NCBI RefSeq assembly: GCF_026410085.1
Contig: NZ_CP112866.1
Span: 2,976,001 to 3,040,000, forward strand
DNA: 64,000 nucleotides
Origin: Pseudomonas quebecensis
GTDB taxonomy: Bacteria > Pseudomonadota > Gammaproteobacteria > Pseudomonadales > Pseudomonadaceae
Direction: 5' to 3'
Each line of letters starts with the position of its first letter. Position 1 is the first letter of the stretch. The notes under the pieces are model-generated. The model made no database searches and was not told the origin of the DNA. It worked only from the letters and a program-made list of their open reading frames with translations. Below, in pieces: positions 8,334 through 18,540 of this stretch. Both the position numbers and the translations under genes were made by a program.

Positions 8334-8398
8334 CTTGTAAAACCGCGCCGTAATGCCTAGCTTATGCGCCCCCTGCCCCGCGCTCTAAGGCCCAGCCC

Positions 8399-10549
8399 AT
8401 GGTTTTGCGTTTTCGCCCCGTCGTCACTTCACGTGTTGCCCTCGGCCTGCTGCTCAGCGGCGGCATCGGCAACAGCCTGGCGGCCGCGCTGGAACTGCCG
8501 GCGCTGCAGGTACAGGGCGAAGATACGTCCGGCTATCGCGCCGAAACCGCCTCGGTCGGCGGCTTCCATGAAACACCGCTGCTCGACACCGCGGCCTCGG
8601 TCAGCGTGTTCAACGCCGCGCTGATCAAGGACCAGCAAGCGCGCCTGCTCAGTGAAGTGCTGCGCAACGATGCGTCGGTGGGCGACAGCTATGCGCCCAT
8701 CGGCTACTACGAAAACTTCGTGGTGCGCGGTTTTTCGCTGAACGCGGCCAGCAGCTACAAGATCAATGGGCGCACCATCACCGGCGAACAGAACGTCGCC
8801 CTGGAAAACAAGCAGCAGGTGGAAGTGCTCAAGGGCCTGGCGGGCTTGCAGAGCGGTATTTCCGAACCCAGCGGCGCGATCAACTATGTCACCAAGCGCC
8901 CGGAAGAGGTGCGCTCGGTGACCGTGTCCACCGACGATCGCGGCAGCGGTTACCTGGCCACCGATGTCGGTGGCTGGTTCGGCAGCGAGCAGCAGTTCGG
9001 CCTGAGGGCCAACGTCGCTCATGAAGACCTGCATTCCTACGTGGAACACGCCAACGGCCAGCGCGATTTCCTGTCCCTGGCGTTCGACTGGAACATCAGC
9101 CCCGACGCCGTGCTGCAACTGGACGCCGAATACCAGAACAAACAACAGCGCTCGGTGCCGGGTTATCAGTTGCTGGGCGGCAGCGCAGTGCCCCATGGGG
9201 CCTCGCCGAAGAAACTGCTGGGGCACCAGAGCGGCGCCAAACCGGTGGACATCGATTCGCTGAACCTCAACGGCACGTTCGACTATCGCTTCAACGATCA
9301 ATGGACAGCCCAGATCAGCGCCGCGCGCAGCAAAGTGGTGATCGATGACTACAGCTCATTTGCCTGGGGTTGCTATTACATCGGCAGCTGCAATGCCAAC
9401 ACCTTCAGCCCCGAAGGCGACTACGACATCTACGACTACCGCAGCCCCGACGACACGCGCCGCGACGACGAGGTGCAGGTCGCCATGACCGGCCGGTTCG
9501 ACACCGCGGGCCTGGGCCACGAATTGACCTTCGGCACCAGCGCGTTTCGTCGAGTGATCGACCAGCGCAAACCCGTCAACGAGTGGATCGGCAGCGGCAA
9601 CATCCACCGGGACGCCGCCACCTTCGCGCCGACCGACGTGCCGCTCAACGACAGCCATCGCACCCTCGACAGCCGCCAGTACGGCCTGTTCGTCACGGAT
9701 CGCCTGCGCTTCAACGAGCAGTGGCAAACGGTCCTCGGCGGGCGTGAAGTGCGCCTCGATGAACAGGCGTTCGACAGCGACGGCAACCCGTCCCGCCACA
9801 CGCAGCAATACGTGTTTCTACCCCAGGCGGCGCTGATCTATAAGCCGGTGGACAGCGTTTCGCTATACACCCGCTACGGCAAAGGCTTGTCTCTGGGAGG
9901 CACCGCGCCATGGTTCGCGACCAATGCCAGTGAGACCCTGGCACCGACCACCTCGCGACAGATCGAGGCCGGCGTCAAATACGACTGGCGCCGCATCAGC
10001 TTCGCCGCCGCGCTGTTCCAGACCCGACAGGGCTACCAATACGCCCGACCCGACGGCGCCGGCAGCTTCACCTATGTGCAGCAGGGCGAGCAGAAAAACA
10101 CCGGGCTGGAAGTGTCGGCCAATGGCTGGGCCACCGACCGTTTGCAGATCGCCACCAGCGTGGCGGCGATTCGTGCACGGGTGAGCGGCAGCGGCACGGC
10201 GGCCTATGAAGGGCACCAGGCGATCAACGTGCCCAAGCTGCGCGCCAGCCTATACGCCGACTATGCGCTGCCGTGGGTCAATGGCCTGGCGGTGCTGGGT
10301 GGCGTGCAATACAGCGCCAAGAAGTACGCCAACCGCAGCGGCAATGTGCAGGTGGGCGATTACGCGGTGGTCAACGTCGGCAGCCGCTACACCACCCACC
10401 TCGACGGCTACGAAACCGTATTGCGCCTGAGCGTCGACAACCTGTTCGACAAACGTTACTGGCGCGATGCCGGCGAGTACCTGGGCGACGACTACCTGTT
10501 CCAGGGCGCACCACTGACGGCGCGCCTGAGCGCAACGGTCAATTTCTAA
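8399..10549 (+). CDS. TonB-dependent outer-membrane receptor (siderophore type)
   Basis: This 716-residue receptor would import a ferric siderophore or similar ligand across the outer membrane using TonB energy. A signal peptide ends near residue 30 (cleavage likely within SLAAALELP), ALQVQG is a plausible TonB box, a plug domain follows (SVSVFNAALIKDQQ, NFVVRGFSLN, QVEVLKGLAGL, PSGAINYVTKRP), and the rest is a 22-strand barrel ending in the usual aromatic residue (LSATVNF). There is no N-terminal STN signalling domain. It is divergent from the acetoin reductase gene. I see no Fur box upstream, only the TGAGACG palindrome, which is unusual for a siderophore receptor. The ligand is unknown. 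Confidence 0.88.
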   Translation: MVLRFRPVVTSRVALGLLLSGGIGNSLAAALELPALQVQGEDTSGYRAETASVGGFHETPLLDTAASVSVFNAALIKDQQARLLSEVLRNDASVGDSYAPIGYYENFVVRGFSLNAASSYKINGRTITGEQNVALENKQQVEVLKGLAGLQSGISEPSGAINYVTKRPEEVRSVTVSTDDRGSGYLATDVGGWFGSEQQFGLRANVAHEDLHSYVEHANGQRDFLSLAFDWNISPDAVLQLDAEYQNKQQRSVPGYQLLGGSAVPHGASPKKLLGHQSGAKPVDIDSLNLNGTFDYRFNDQWTAQISAARSKVVIDDYSSFAWGCYYIGSCNANTFSPEGDYDIYDYRSPDDTRRDDEVQVAMTGRFDTAGLGHELTFGTSAFRRVIDQRKPVNEWIGSGNIHRDAATFAPTDVPLNDSHRTLDSRQYGLFVTDRLRFNEQWQTVLGGREVRLDEQAFDSDGNPSRHTQQYVFLPQAALIYKPVDSVSLYTRYGKGLSLGGTAPWFATNASETLAPTTSRQIEAGVKYDWRRISFAAALFQTRQGYQYARPDGAGSFTYVQQGEQKNTGLEVSANGWATDRLQIATSVAAIRARVSGSGTAAYEGHQAINVPKLRASLYADYALPWVNGLAVLGGVQYSAKKYANRSGNVQVGDYAVVNVGSRYTTHLDGYETVLRLSVDNLFDKRYWRDAGEYLGDDYLFQGAPLTARLSATVNF

Positions 10550-10553
10550 GGCA

Positions 10554-10991
10554 TTACTTGGGCATTTTGCGAAAACCCACGGCAAGGCGGTTCCAACTGT
10601 TGATGGTAGCAATGGCCAGGCTCAAATCGACCTGTTCCTGGGCGCTGAATTCGGCCGCCAGCGCGGTGTAGTCCGCATCCGGCGCGTGCGTCTGGCTGAG
10701 CAGGGTCAGGCTTTCGGCCCAGGCCAGTGCGGCGCGCTCACGCGGCGTGAAGAACGGCGTCTCGCGCCAGGCCGACAGCGTGTACAGACGCCGCTCGGTC
10801 TCACCGCCCTTGCGGGCGTCGGCGGTGTGCATGTCCAGGCAGAAAGCACAGCCGTTGATCTGCGAGACCCGCAGGCGAATCAGTTCCAGCAGCGGCAGTT
10901 CGATGGAGAGTCTGCCGACGGCGGTCTCCAGGGCGAGCATGGCCTTCATGGCATCGGGGGACGCGGTGTAGAAATCGGTACGGGTTTGCAT
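10554..10991 (-). CDS. AhpD-like carboxymuconolactone decarboxylase-family protein
   Basis: The 145-residue protein has the AhpD-like signature C-A-F-C-x3-H with Cys48, Cys51 and His55, which forms the redox-active peroxidatic site in alkylhydroperoxidases. It belongs to the all-helical carboxymuconolactone decarboxylase superfamily, and its length is typical of the single-domain group. The N-terminal stretch (RTDFYTASPDAMKAMLALE) is common in members annotated as peroxidase-related. It is tail-to-tail with the TonB receptor (4 bp apart), and GGAAG precedes the ATG. The substrate is unknown; a role in peroxide detoxification is inferred from the family. Confidence 0.85.
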   Translation of the reverse strand: MQTRTDFYTASPDAMKAMLALETAVGRLSIELPLLELIRLRVSQINGCAFCLDMHTADARKGGETERRLYTLSAWRETPFFTPRERAALAWAESLTLLSQTHAPDADYTALAAEFSAQEQVDLSLAIATINSWNRLAVGFRKMPK

Positions 10992-11131
10992 GGGGTTCTT
11001 CCGAGGATGGGTTGGCGCTCAGGTTAGTCAGGACGTGTGAGCCGTGGAATAGCCAATTCCGGGGAAGAACGGGAGGCCAATGGCCGGGCACCGAAGCCAT
11101 CAAGGGCCAGCCCTTCCCGCGAGGCTGACGG

Positions 11132-13651
11132 CTAAACCAGCTCGCGCCGCAAAAACGGTGCCGTCCGACTCTTCTTGTTCTTGGCCACCGTGTGCGGTGT
11201 GCCACTGGCCACCACCTGCCCACCCAGGTCCCCTGCGCCCGGCCCGATATCGATCACCCAGTCACTCTGCGCCACCACGCGCATTTCGTGCTCCACCACG
11301 ATCACCGTATGCCCGGCATCCACCAGTTGGTTGAGCTGGCTGAGCAGGCGATCGACATCCCGTGGATGCAATCCGGTGGTGGGCTCGTCCAGCACATACA
11401 ACGTGGCACCGCGAGCATTGCGTTGCAGTTCGGTGGCCAGTTTGATGCGCTGCGCTTCGCCACCGGACAGTTCGGTGGCCGGTTGGCCCAGGCGCAGGTA
11501 ACCCAAACCGATATCCCGCAGCACCTGCAACGAGCGCAGCACACCCGGTTGGTCGGCAAACACCTCCACCGCCTGGTCCACCGTCAGCCCCAGTACCTGA
11601 GCGATGTTCAGGCCTTGCCATTTGACCGCCAGGGTCTGGGGGTTGTAGCGCGCGCCATGGCAGGTCGGGCACGGTGCGTAAACGCTCGGCATAAACAGCA
11701 ATTCGACGCTGACAAAGCCTTCGCCCTCGCAGTTCGGGCAGCGGCCCTTGGCGACGTTGAAGGAGAACTGCCCGGCATCGTAACCGCGCTTCTTCGCCGC
11801 CGGCGTGGCGGCAAACAGTTTGCGCACGTTGTCGAACAGCCCGGTGTAGGTCGCCAGGTTGGAGCGCGGCGTGCGGCCGATGGGCTTCTGATCCACCTGC
11901 ACCAGGCGGCGGATATGTTCCAGCCCGGCGCCGATACGCCCGCCGCTGGTTTGCGGCGCGTCGTCTTCCAGGCTCGGTTCTTCATCGGCTTCCACCACGC
12001 GCCCCAGACCGCTGCCCACCAGTTCCAGCAATGCCTGGCTGACCAGGCTGGACTTGCCCGAACCGGACACGCCGGTAACGGCGGTAAAACAGCCCAACGG
12101 GAAATCGACGTTCAGGTCCTTGAGGTTATTGCGCGTTACGCCCTCCAGCGCCAGCCAGGCGCTGGGCTCACGACGCGCGGCGGCGGCCGGGCGCGGTGCG
12201 GCAAACAGGTACTCACGGGTCTGCGACGCCTGCACCTCGGCCAGGCCGGCGGGCGGGCCGCTGTACAGCACTTGCCCGCCCTGCTCGCCGGCAGCCGGGC
12301 CGACATCGATCAGCCAGTCGGCGCGGCGCATGGTTTCCAGGTCATGCTCGACCACAAACAATGAATTGCCCGCCGCCTTCAAACGCTCCAATGCGGTAAA
12401 CAGCGCTTCTCCATCCGCCGGATGCAGCCCGGCCGAAGGCTCGTCCAGCACATAGATCACGCCGAACAATTGCGAGCCCAGTTGAGTGGCCAGGCGCAAA
12501 CGCTGCAATTCGCCGGACGACAAGCTCGGCGTGCTGCGCTCCAGGGACAGGTAGCCCAGGCCCAGCTCGATCAGCGTGCCGACGCGCTCAAGCAAATCCT
12601 CAGCGATACGCTGGGCCGCCAGGCGTTTTTCCACCGACAATTTCATACGGTCCTGCCCCGCCGCCACCGGCCGCAGCAAGTCGGCCAATTGGCTCAACGA
12701 CAGCTGCGACAACTCACCGATGTCCACCCCGGCGAACTTCACCGACAACGCCGCGCGGGTCAGGCGTTTGCCCTCGCACAGCGGGCAAGGGCTGCCCTGC
12801 ATAAACTGCGAGACACGCTTTTTCATCAGCGCGCTCTGAGTGTGGCTGAAGGTGTGCAGGATATAGCGCCGCGCGCCGCTGAACGTACCTTGATAGCTGG
12901 GCTCCAGCTTGCGCTTGAGCGCCTCGCGGGTCTGCTCAGGGGTGAAGCCGGCGTACACCGGCACGGTGGGCGTTTCCTCGGTGAAGAGAATCCAGTCGCG
13001 CTGCTTTTTCGGCAGGTCGCGCCAAGGAATATCCACGTCGTACCCCAGGGTCACCAGGATGTCCCGCAGGTTCTGGCCCTGCCATGCCAGCGGCCAGGAC
13101 GCCACCGCGCGCTGCCGGATGCTCAACGACGGATCGGGCACCATCAGCGCCTCGGTCACCTCATACACGCGACCCAGGCCATGGCATTGCGGGCATGCGC
13201 CCTGGGGCAGGTTCGGCGAAAAATCCTCGGCATACAGCATGGCCTGCCCCGCCGGGTACTGACCGGCGCGGGAGTACAGCATGCGAATCAGGCTCGACAG
13301 GGTGGTCACACTGCCCACCGACGAGCGCGCACTTGGCGTGCCGCGTTGCTGTTGCAGGGCCACGGCCGGCGGCAGGCCTTCGATGCTGTCCACATCCGGC
13401 ACGCCGACCTGATCGATCAGGCGCCGCGCATACGGCGCCACCGATTCGAAATAGCGACGCTGAGCCTCGGCATACACGGTGGAAAACGCCAGGGACGACT
13501 TGCCCGAGCCGGACACGCCGGTGAACACCACCAGGGCATCGCGCGGAATGTCCACATCGACGTTGCGCAGGTTGTGTTCACGGGCGCCGCGCACGCGCAC
13601 AAAGCCGGCGCGCGGGGACGTGGTCGGCGGGAGGTTGCGTTGTGAGGTCAT
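11132..13651 (-). CDS. uvrA2: UvrA-like excision-repair ATPase, class II (UvrA2)
   Basis: The protein has two ABC ATPase halves: GVSGSGKSSLAF near residue 45 with LSSGELQRLRL, and GVSGSGKSSLVS with LSGGEAQRIKL, plus zinc-type Cys pairs CPQCHG, CPNCEG and CPTCHG. It recognises bulky DNA damage by family, but at 839 residues it is about 100 shorter than housekeeping UvrA, as expected for UvrA2 proteins that lack the UvrB-binding insertion. These often serve in tolerance to DNA-damaging compounds. The start at 13651 (MTSQRNLPP) lies 8 bp after the hybrid kinase stop, so the two are co-transcribed. The frame is open far upstream but that part lies over the kinase gene. Confidence 0.9.
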   Translation of the reverse strand: MTSQRNLPPTTSPRAGFVRVRGAREHNLRNVDVDIPRDALVVFTGVSGSGKSSLAFSTVYAEAQRRYFESVAPYARRLIDQVGVPDVDSIEGLPPAVALQQQRGTPSARSSVGSVTTLSSLIRMLYSRAGQYPAGQAMLYAEDFSPNLPQGACPQCHGLGRVYEVTEALMVPDPSLSIRQRAVASWPLAWQGQNLRDILVTLGYDVDIPWRDLPKKQRDWILFTEETPTVPVYAGFTPEQTREALKRKLEPSYQGTFSGARRYILHTFSHTQSALMKKRVSQFMQGSPCPLCEGKRLTRAALSVKFAGVDIGELSQLSLSQLADLLRPVAAGQDRMKLSVEKRLAAQRIAEDLLERVGTLIELGLGYLSLERSTPSLSSGELQRLRLATQLGSQLFGVIYVLDEPSAGLHPADGEALFTALERLKAAGNSLFVVEHDLETMRRADWLIDVGPAAGEQGGQVLYSGPPAGLAEVQASQTREYLFAAPRPAAAARREPSAWLALEGVTRNNLKDLNVDFPLGCFTAVTGVSGSGKSSLVSQALLELVGSGLGRVVEADEEPSLEDDAPQTSGGRIGAGLEHIRRLVQVDQKPIGRTPRSNLATYTGLFDNVRKLFAATPAAKKRGYDAGQFSFNVAKGRCPNCEGEGFVSVELLFMPSVYAPCPTCHGARYNPQTLAVKWQGLNIAQVLGLTVDQAVEVFADQPGVLRSLQVLRDIGLGYLRLGQPATELSGGEAQRIKLATELQRNARGATLYVLDEPTTGLHPRDVDRLLSQLNQLVDAGHTVIVVEHEMRVVAQSDWVIDIGPGAGDLGGQVVASGTPHTVAKNKKSRTAPFLRRELV

Positions 13652-13659
13652 GGTCAACC

Positions 13660-15360
13660 TTATCGAGCGGTGAGCACGCTGCGCACCCGTTGCGTCAGGG
13701 CTTCGGGGCTGTAGGGCTTGCTCAGTAGATGAATGTCGGGAGTCAGCAGATGGTTGCTGGAGAGAATGTCGCGGGTGTGGCCGGAGGTGAACAACACCGG
13801 CACCGGCGGGCTCTGTTCGCGGGCCCACTCGGCCAGGTCGGTGCTTTTGACCCGGCCCGGCATCACCACATCGGTAAAAATCAGCTCCGGCTGCAGGCCC
13901 GCTTGCAGCTTGCGCATGGCCTGGTCGCCGTCTTCGGCGGTGAGCACGGTGTAGCCCGATTGTTCGAGCACTTCCACCACGGTCAAGCGCACGCCTTCGT
14001 TGTCCTCGACGACCAGAATCGTTTCCTGCCCATATTCGGTGACGAGCGGCTGGGCCGGCACTTCGGCGCATTCCTCGCCCAGGCTGCGCGGAAAATACAA
14101 CTGCACCACGGTGCCCTTGCCCTCTTCGCTGCACACGTCCACGTGACCGCCGCTCTGGCGCACAAAGCCGAACACCATGCTCAAGCCCAGGCCCGTGCCG
14201 TGACCGTCGCGCTTGGTGGTGAAGAAAGGCTCGAACACTTTGGCCTGAATCGCCGGCGACATACCTACCCCGGTATCGGCTACGGACAGACGCACGTATT
14301 CACCGGGATTCACGCTTTTGCCCACGCAATCGTCGGGATTGAGGATGATATTTTCGCCGCTGATGCGAATCACGCCCTCGCCTTTCATCGCGTCCCGGGC
14401 GTTGATCGCCAGGTTGAGCAAGGCGTTTTCCAGCTGATGGCGGTCGACATGGATGCACCAGGGGTCGCGGGGCAGTTGTACGTCGATATGAATGGTTTCA
14501 CCGAGGGCGCGCTGCAGCAGCTCGCCCAGGGTTTCGTAGATGCGCAGCGGGTTGTACACCGCCGGCGACAGCGGCTGGCGCCGGGCAAACGCGAGCAATT
14601 GCGCCGACAGCTTGGCACCACGGTCCACTGCGGCAATCGCGGCGCTGACACGGCGTTGCACATGTACATTGTCCGGTTCATGGCGGGCCAGCAAATGCAG
14701 GTTGCCGGAGATCACTTGCAGCAGGTTATTGAAGTCGTGGGCCACGCCGCCGGTGAGGCCGCCAATGGCCTCCAGTTTCTGCGATTGACGCAACTGGTCC
14801 TCGGCGGCGGATCGCGCCTGCACTTCAGCGGCCACCCGTTGCTCCAGGTTGTGCGTGAGCTCCTGGCGCACCTGTTCGGATTTGACCAGCTCAGTGGTTT
14901 CCACCACGATCGCCAGCACCCCGGCCGGTTGCTGGTTATCGCCGGCCACGGGGCTGTAATACAAGTCCAGCCACACGGTCTCCGGCTGGCCGTTGCGCAA
15001 CAGCACCAGGTCTTTGTTGTTGAACGACAAGGTGCCGCCGGCCAGGCAGGTGTCCACCACATGGCGGTTGAAATCCGCCACTTCCGGCCAGCCCAGCTCA
15101 ACCGGCGTGCCCAACAGATAAGGGTGACGGCCACCGGCAAAGGCCGAGTAACTGTCGTTGTAGATCATGTACCCCGCCCGCCCCCACAGCATTACCATCG
15201 GCACGGGGGACGCCAGCATCATTTGCACGGTGCAGGCCAGGCTGGTGGACCATCGATCGATCGGCCCAAGGTCGGTGGTTGACCAGTCAAATGCGCGAAT
15301 ACGCTGGGCCATTTCACCGGCCCAACCTTCACAGCCGTGTGGGTTGGATAAAAATTGCAT
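13660..15360 (-). CDS. Hybrid histidine kinase with PAS and receiver domains
   Basis: The 566-residue protein has no membrane segment and should be cytoplasmic. A PAS domain (about residues 40-150) with a PAC segment (VAIVVETTELV) is followed by a coiled coil, a HisKA domain with GGVAHDFNNLLQ (His near 208), a HATPase domain (NLAINARDAM, DTGVGM, GTGLGLSM) and a C-terminal receiver with ILVVEDNE and the phospho-acceptor Asp in FTDVVMPG (near 497). This order is common in blue-light or redox-sensing hybrid kinases, but the Cys-containing LOV signature is not seen. It lies directly upstream of uvrA2 in one transcript. The signal and target are unknown. Confidence 0.9.
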   Translation of the reverse strand: MQFLSNPHGCEGWAGEMAQRIRAFDWSTTDLGPIDRWSTSLACTVQMMLASPVPMVMLWGRAGYMIYNDSYSAFAGGRHPYLLGTPVELGWPEVADFNRHVVDTCLAGGTLSFNNKDLVLLRNGQPETVWLDLYYSPVAGDNQQPAGVLAIVVETTELVKSEQVRQELTHNLEQRVAAEVQARSAAEDQLRQSQKLEAIGGLTGGVAHDFNNLLQVISGNLHLLARHEPDNVHVQRRVSAAIAAVDRGAKLSAQLLAFARRQPLSPAVYNPLRIYETLGELLQRALGETIHIDVQLPRDPWCIHVDRHQLENALLNLAINARDAMKGEGVIRISGENIILNPDDCVGKSVNPGEYVRLSVADTGVGMSPAIQAKVFEPFFTTKRDGHGTGLGLSMVFGFVRQSGGHVDVCSEEGKGTVVQLYFPRSLGEECAEVPAQPLVTEYGQETILVVEDNEGVRLTVVEVLEQSGYTVLTAEDGDQAMRKLQAGLQPELIFTDVVMPGRVKSTDLAEWAREQSPPVPVLFTSGHTRDILSSNHLLTPDIHLLSKPYSPEALTQRVRSVLTAR

Positions 15361-15468
15361 CGTTCGGCTCTGCGCAGAGAAAGGACGGTCGCAACGGTTG
15401 GAGCGCGCCAGGGGCGGATCGTTTCATTTGCATACGTTAGGGGCAATTCGCCGCACACGCTACTTGGC

Positions 15469-18400
15469 TCAGTGAAAATCCCGGCTGCGTACATCCATGC
15501 CATCGAGCAGGGCGGACAGATCGGTCAGCCGCCCGGCGATCAGATGCCGCACCTCGCCCACCGCTTCCCAGCGCCCATCGACCTTGAGCAGGCGCGATCC
15601 CACCAGGGCCAGGCGCTGGCGTTCGGCGAGGTCGCGCCAGACCACCACGTTCAGGTTGCCGAATTCATCCTCCAGGGTCACGAATGTCACCCCGCTGGCG
15701 GTGCCGGGCCGTTGCCGCCCGGTGACCAGCCCGGCGACGCTGACGTTGCGCCCATGCTCCACGGCCATCAGCTCGCGGGAGCTGCGGCAGCGACGCTGGC
15801 GCAGCTCGGCGCGCAGCAACGCCAGCGGATGCGGGCCGAGGGTGGTGCCGAGGGTGGCGTAGTCGGCGTGCAGGTCTTCGCTGACCGTGGGCGCCGGCAA
15901 TGCCACCGCGGCTTCGTCAGGGCTGGGCAGGCCGGCAAACAGCCCCAGTTGTTTATGCACCCCCGCCACCTCCCAGCGTGCGCGGTGGCGATTGCCGGCC
16001 AGGGCGCGCAGGGCACCGGCATCGGCGAGCAACGCCTGGGCACGCGAGTCCAGCTCGGCACGCCGGTCCAGGTCGGCGATATCGCTGAATGGCTGCTGCC
16101 GGCGCGCCGCTACGATGCGTCGGGCATCCTCTTCGCGAAACCCCGAGATCAAGCGCAGGCCCATGCGAATCGCCGGTTGCGCGCCGTCGATGGGCTCCAG
16201 GCTGCAATCCCAGTCGCTGGCCTGCACATCCACCGGGCGGACCTGCAAGCGGTGACGCCGCGCATCCTGCAGGATCTGGTCCGGGCTGTAGAACCCCATG
16301 GGCCAACTGTTGATCAGCGCGCAGGCAAACGCCGCCGGTTCATGGCATTTGAGCCAGCAACTGGCATAGGTCAGCAAGGCGAAACTGGCCGCGTGGGATT
16401 CCGGGAAACCGTAGCTGCCGAAGCCCTTGATCTGCTCGAAAATCTGCGCGGCGAAGGCCTCGGTGTAGCCGTTTTTGAGCATCCCATCGCGCAACCGCTC
16501 GCGGTGCGGTTCAAGACCACCGTGGCGTTTCCAGGCGGCCATGGAGCGGCGCAGCTGGTCAGCCTCGCCGGGGCTGTAGTCGGCGGCCACCATGGCGATC
16601 TGCATCACCTGCTCCTGGAACAGCGGGATGCCCAGGGTGCGTTCCAACACGGTTTTCAATTGCGGGGATGGATAAGTCGTCGGTTCTTCATTGTTACGCC
16701 GCCGCAGGTACGGATGCACCATGCCGCCCTGAATCGGCCCGGGCCGCACAATGGCGACCTCGATCACCAGGTCATAAAAGGCCTTGGGCCGGAGCCGTGG
16801 CAGCATGGCCATCTGCGCCCGCGATTCGATCTGGAACACGCCAATGGTGTCGGCCTTGCTGATCATGGCGTAGGTGGCCGGGTCATCCTTGGGGATGCCA
16901 GCCAGCGACAGGTCGCGACCGCGATGCTGGCGCAGCAAATCGAAGCAGCGACGGATCGCGCTGAGCATACCCAGGGCAAGAATATCGACCTTGAGCAGGC
17001 CCACCGCGTCGAGGTCGTCCTTGTCCCACTGGATGATGGTGCGCTCGGCCATGGCGGCGTTTTCCACCGGCACCAGGGTGTCCAGCGGGTATTCGGAAAT
17101 CACGAAACCGCCGGGATGCTGGGACAGGTGCCGAGGGAAGCCGATCAGTTGCTGGGTGAGGGTCAACACGCGATGCAGGATCGGCGTGTGCGGGTCGAAG
17201 CCTGCTTCACGCAGGCGCTCCAGGGGCGGCGCATCGTCACTCCAGCGCCCGCAGCAATCGGCCAGGGCGTTGATCTGGTCCGGCGGCAGCCCCAGGGCCT
17301 TGGCAACGTCACGTACCGCGCCGGCGGCGTGATACGTGCTGACCACCGCCGTCAATGCCGCGCGGTGGCGGCCGTAGCGCTGGAACACGTACTGCAGCAC
17401 TTCTTCGCGGCGTTCGTGTTCGAAGTCCACGTCGATATCCGGCGGTTCATTGCGTTCCTTGGACAGAAAGCGCTCGAACAGCAGGCTGGTCAGGCTCGGG
17501 TCGATCTCGGTGATGCCCAGGGCAAAACACACCGCCGAATTGGCCGCCGAACCGCGCCCCTGGCACAGGATCGAACGGCTGCGGGCGAAGCGCACGATGT
17601 CATGTACCGTGAGGAAATAGCTTTCGTAGCCCAGATCGCTGATCAGCTCCAGTTCGTGGTCGATCTGCTTTAACGTCTTGGCCTCGACGCCGTGGGGCCA
17701 GCGCCGCGCCATGCCTTCTTCGGTGACGGCCCGCAGCCAGGTTTTAGCGGTATACCCCTCGGGCACCAATTCACGCGGGTAGTGGTAGCGCAACTGGCCA
17801 AGGTCGAAGGTGCAGCGGCGCGCGATAGCCAGGCTTTCGTCGAGCAGCGCCTGCGGGTACAGCGCGCCGAGGGCATCCAGGCTGCGCAGGTGCCGCTCGC
17901 CATTGGGGTGCAGGCGCGTGCCGGCCTCGGCCACGCTGACGTGATGGCGGATGGCAGTCATGGTGTCTTGCAGCGCGCGGCGCCCACGCACATGCATATG
18001 CACATCGCCACAGGCTACCGCCGGTATTTGCAGGCTGGCGGCCAGGTTCAGGCGTTGCTGCAAGTGGCGCGCATCGTCCTGGCCGCAATGCAGATGCACC
18101 GCCAGCCACAGGCGCTCGGCGAACGTGCGGCGCAGCCATTGGATCGACGCCTGGGTGTCGTCGTCAGCCGCCACCCACAACGCCAGCAGGCCGGGCATCG
18201 GTTGATCGAAATCCTCTTGCAGCAGGCGATAACTGCCTTTTTCCACGCGGCGGCGCGCCACGGTGATCAGCCGGCACAGGTGCTGGTAGCCGCTGAGGTC
18301 TTGCACCAGCAGCACCAGTTTCGGGCCGTTTTCCAGGCGTACCTCGCTGCCGATAATCAGCGGCAAGTCCACCGCCTTGGCCGCCTGCCAGGCGCGCACG

Positions 18401-18540
18401 ATGCCCGCCAGGCTGCACTCATCGGTGATTGCCAGCGCACTGTAGCCTTGGGCCTTGGCCCGCTCGAACAACTCCAGCGCGCTGGATGCACCGCGCTGGA
18501 AACTGAAATTGGACAGGCAATGCAGCTCGGCGTAGCTCAT
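15469..18540 (-). CDS. dnaE2: Error-prone DNA polymerase DnaE2 (ImuC)
   Basis: DnaE2 is the catalytic polymerase of the ImuA-ImuB-DnaE2 mutasome, which copies past DNA lesions and causes damage-induced mutations. The 1023-residue protein starts with a PHP domain ([26 protein letters not shown]) and continues with the family C polymerase core, whose catalytic acids are in [16 protein letters not shown] helix-hairpin-helix and an OB-fold domain follow ([18 protein letters not shown]). It lacks the tau-binding tail of replicative DnaE1. Its ATG overlaps the imuB stop (ATGA). The frame extends upstream to 18807, but that part is the end of imuB in another frame and MSYAELHC is the family start. 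Confidence 0.95.
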   Translation of the reverse strand: MSYAELHCLSNFSFQRGASSALELFERAKAQGYSALAITDECSLAGIVRAWQAAKAVDLPLIIGSEVRLENGPKLVLLVQDLSGYQHLCRLITVARRRVEKGSYRLLQEDFDQPMPGLLALWVAADDDTQASIQWLRRTFAERLWLAVHLHCGQDDARHLQQRLNLAASLQIPAVACGDVHMHVRGRRALQDTMTAIRHHVSVAEAGTRLHPNGERHLRSLDALGALYPQALLDESLAIARRCTFDLGQLRYHYPRELVPEGYTAKTWLRAVTEEGMARRWPHGVEAKTLKQIDHELELISDLGYESYFLTVHDIVRFARSRSILCQGRGSAANSAVCFALGITEIDPSLTSLLFERFLSKERNEPPDIDVDFEHERREEVLQYVFQRYGRHRAALTAVVSTYHAAGAVRDVAKALGLPPDQINALADCCGRWSDDAPPLERLREAGFDPHTPILHRVLTLTQQLIGFPRHLSQHPGGFVISEYPLDTLVPVENAAMAERTIIQWDKDDLDAVGLLKVDILALGMLSAIRRCFDLLRQHRGRDLSLAGIPKDDPATYAMISKADTIGVFQIESRAQMAMLPRLRPKAFYDLVIEVAIVRPGPIQGGMVHPYLRRRNNEEPTTYPSPQLKTVLERTLGIPLFQEQVMQIAMVAADYSPGEADQLRRSMAAWKRHGGLEPHRERLRDGMLKNGYTEAFAAQIFEQIKGFGSYGFPESHAASFALLTYASCWLKCHEPAAFACALINSWPMGFYSPDQILQDARRHRLQVRPVDVQASDWDCSLEPIDGAQPAIRMGLRLISGFREEDARRIVAARRQQPFSDIADLDRRAELDSRAQALLADAGALRALAGNRHRARWEVAGVHKQLGLFAGLPSPDEAAVALPAPTVSEDLHADYATLGTTLGPHPLALLRAELRQRRCRSSRELMAVEHGRNVSVAGLVTGRQRPGTASGVTFVTLEDEFGNLNVVVWRDLAERQRLALVGSRLLKVDGRWEAVGEVRHLIAGRLTDLSALLDGMDVRSRDFH

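Noticed and set aside
13652..14134. Extended uvrA2 frame reading 161 codons upstream of the chosen start
   Set aside because: The extra part overlaps the receiver domain of the hybrid kinase in another frame and has no UvrA similarity; MTSQRNLPP at 13651 is a natural start.
15355..17673. 772-codon open frame antisense to dnaE2
   Set aside because: It has no recognisable motif, and the opposite strand encodes an intact DnaE2 with its catalytic PDIDVDF motif.
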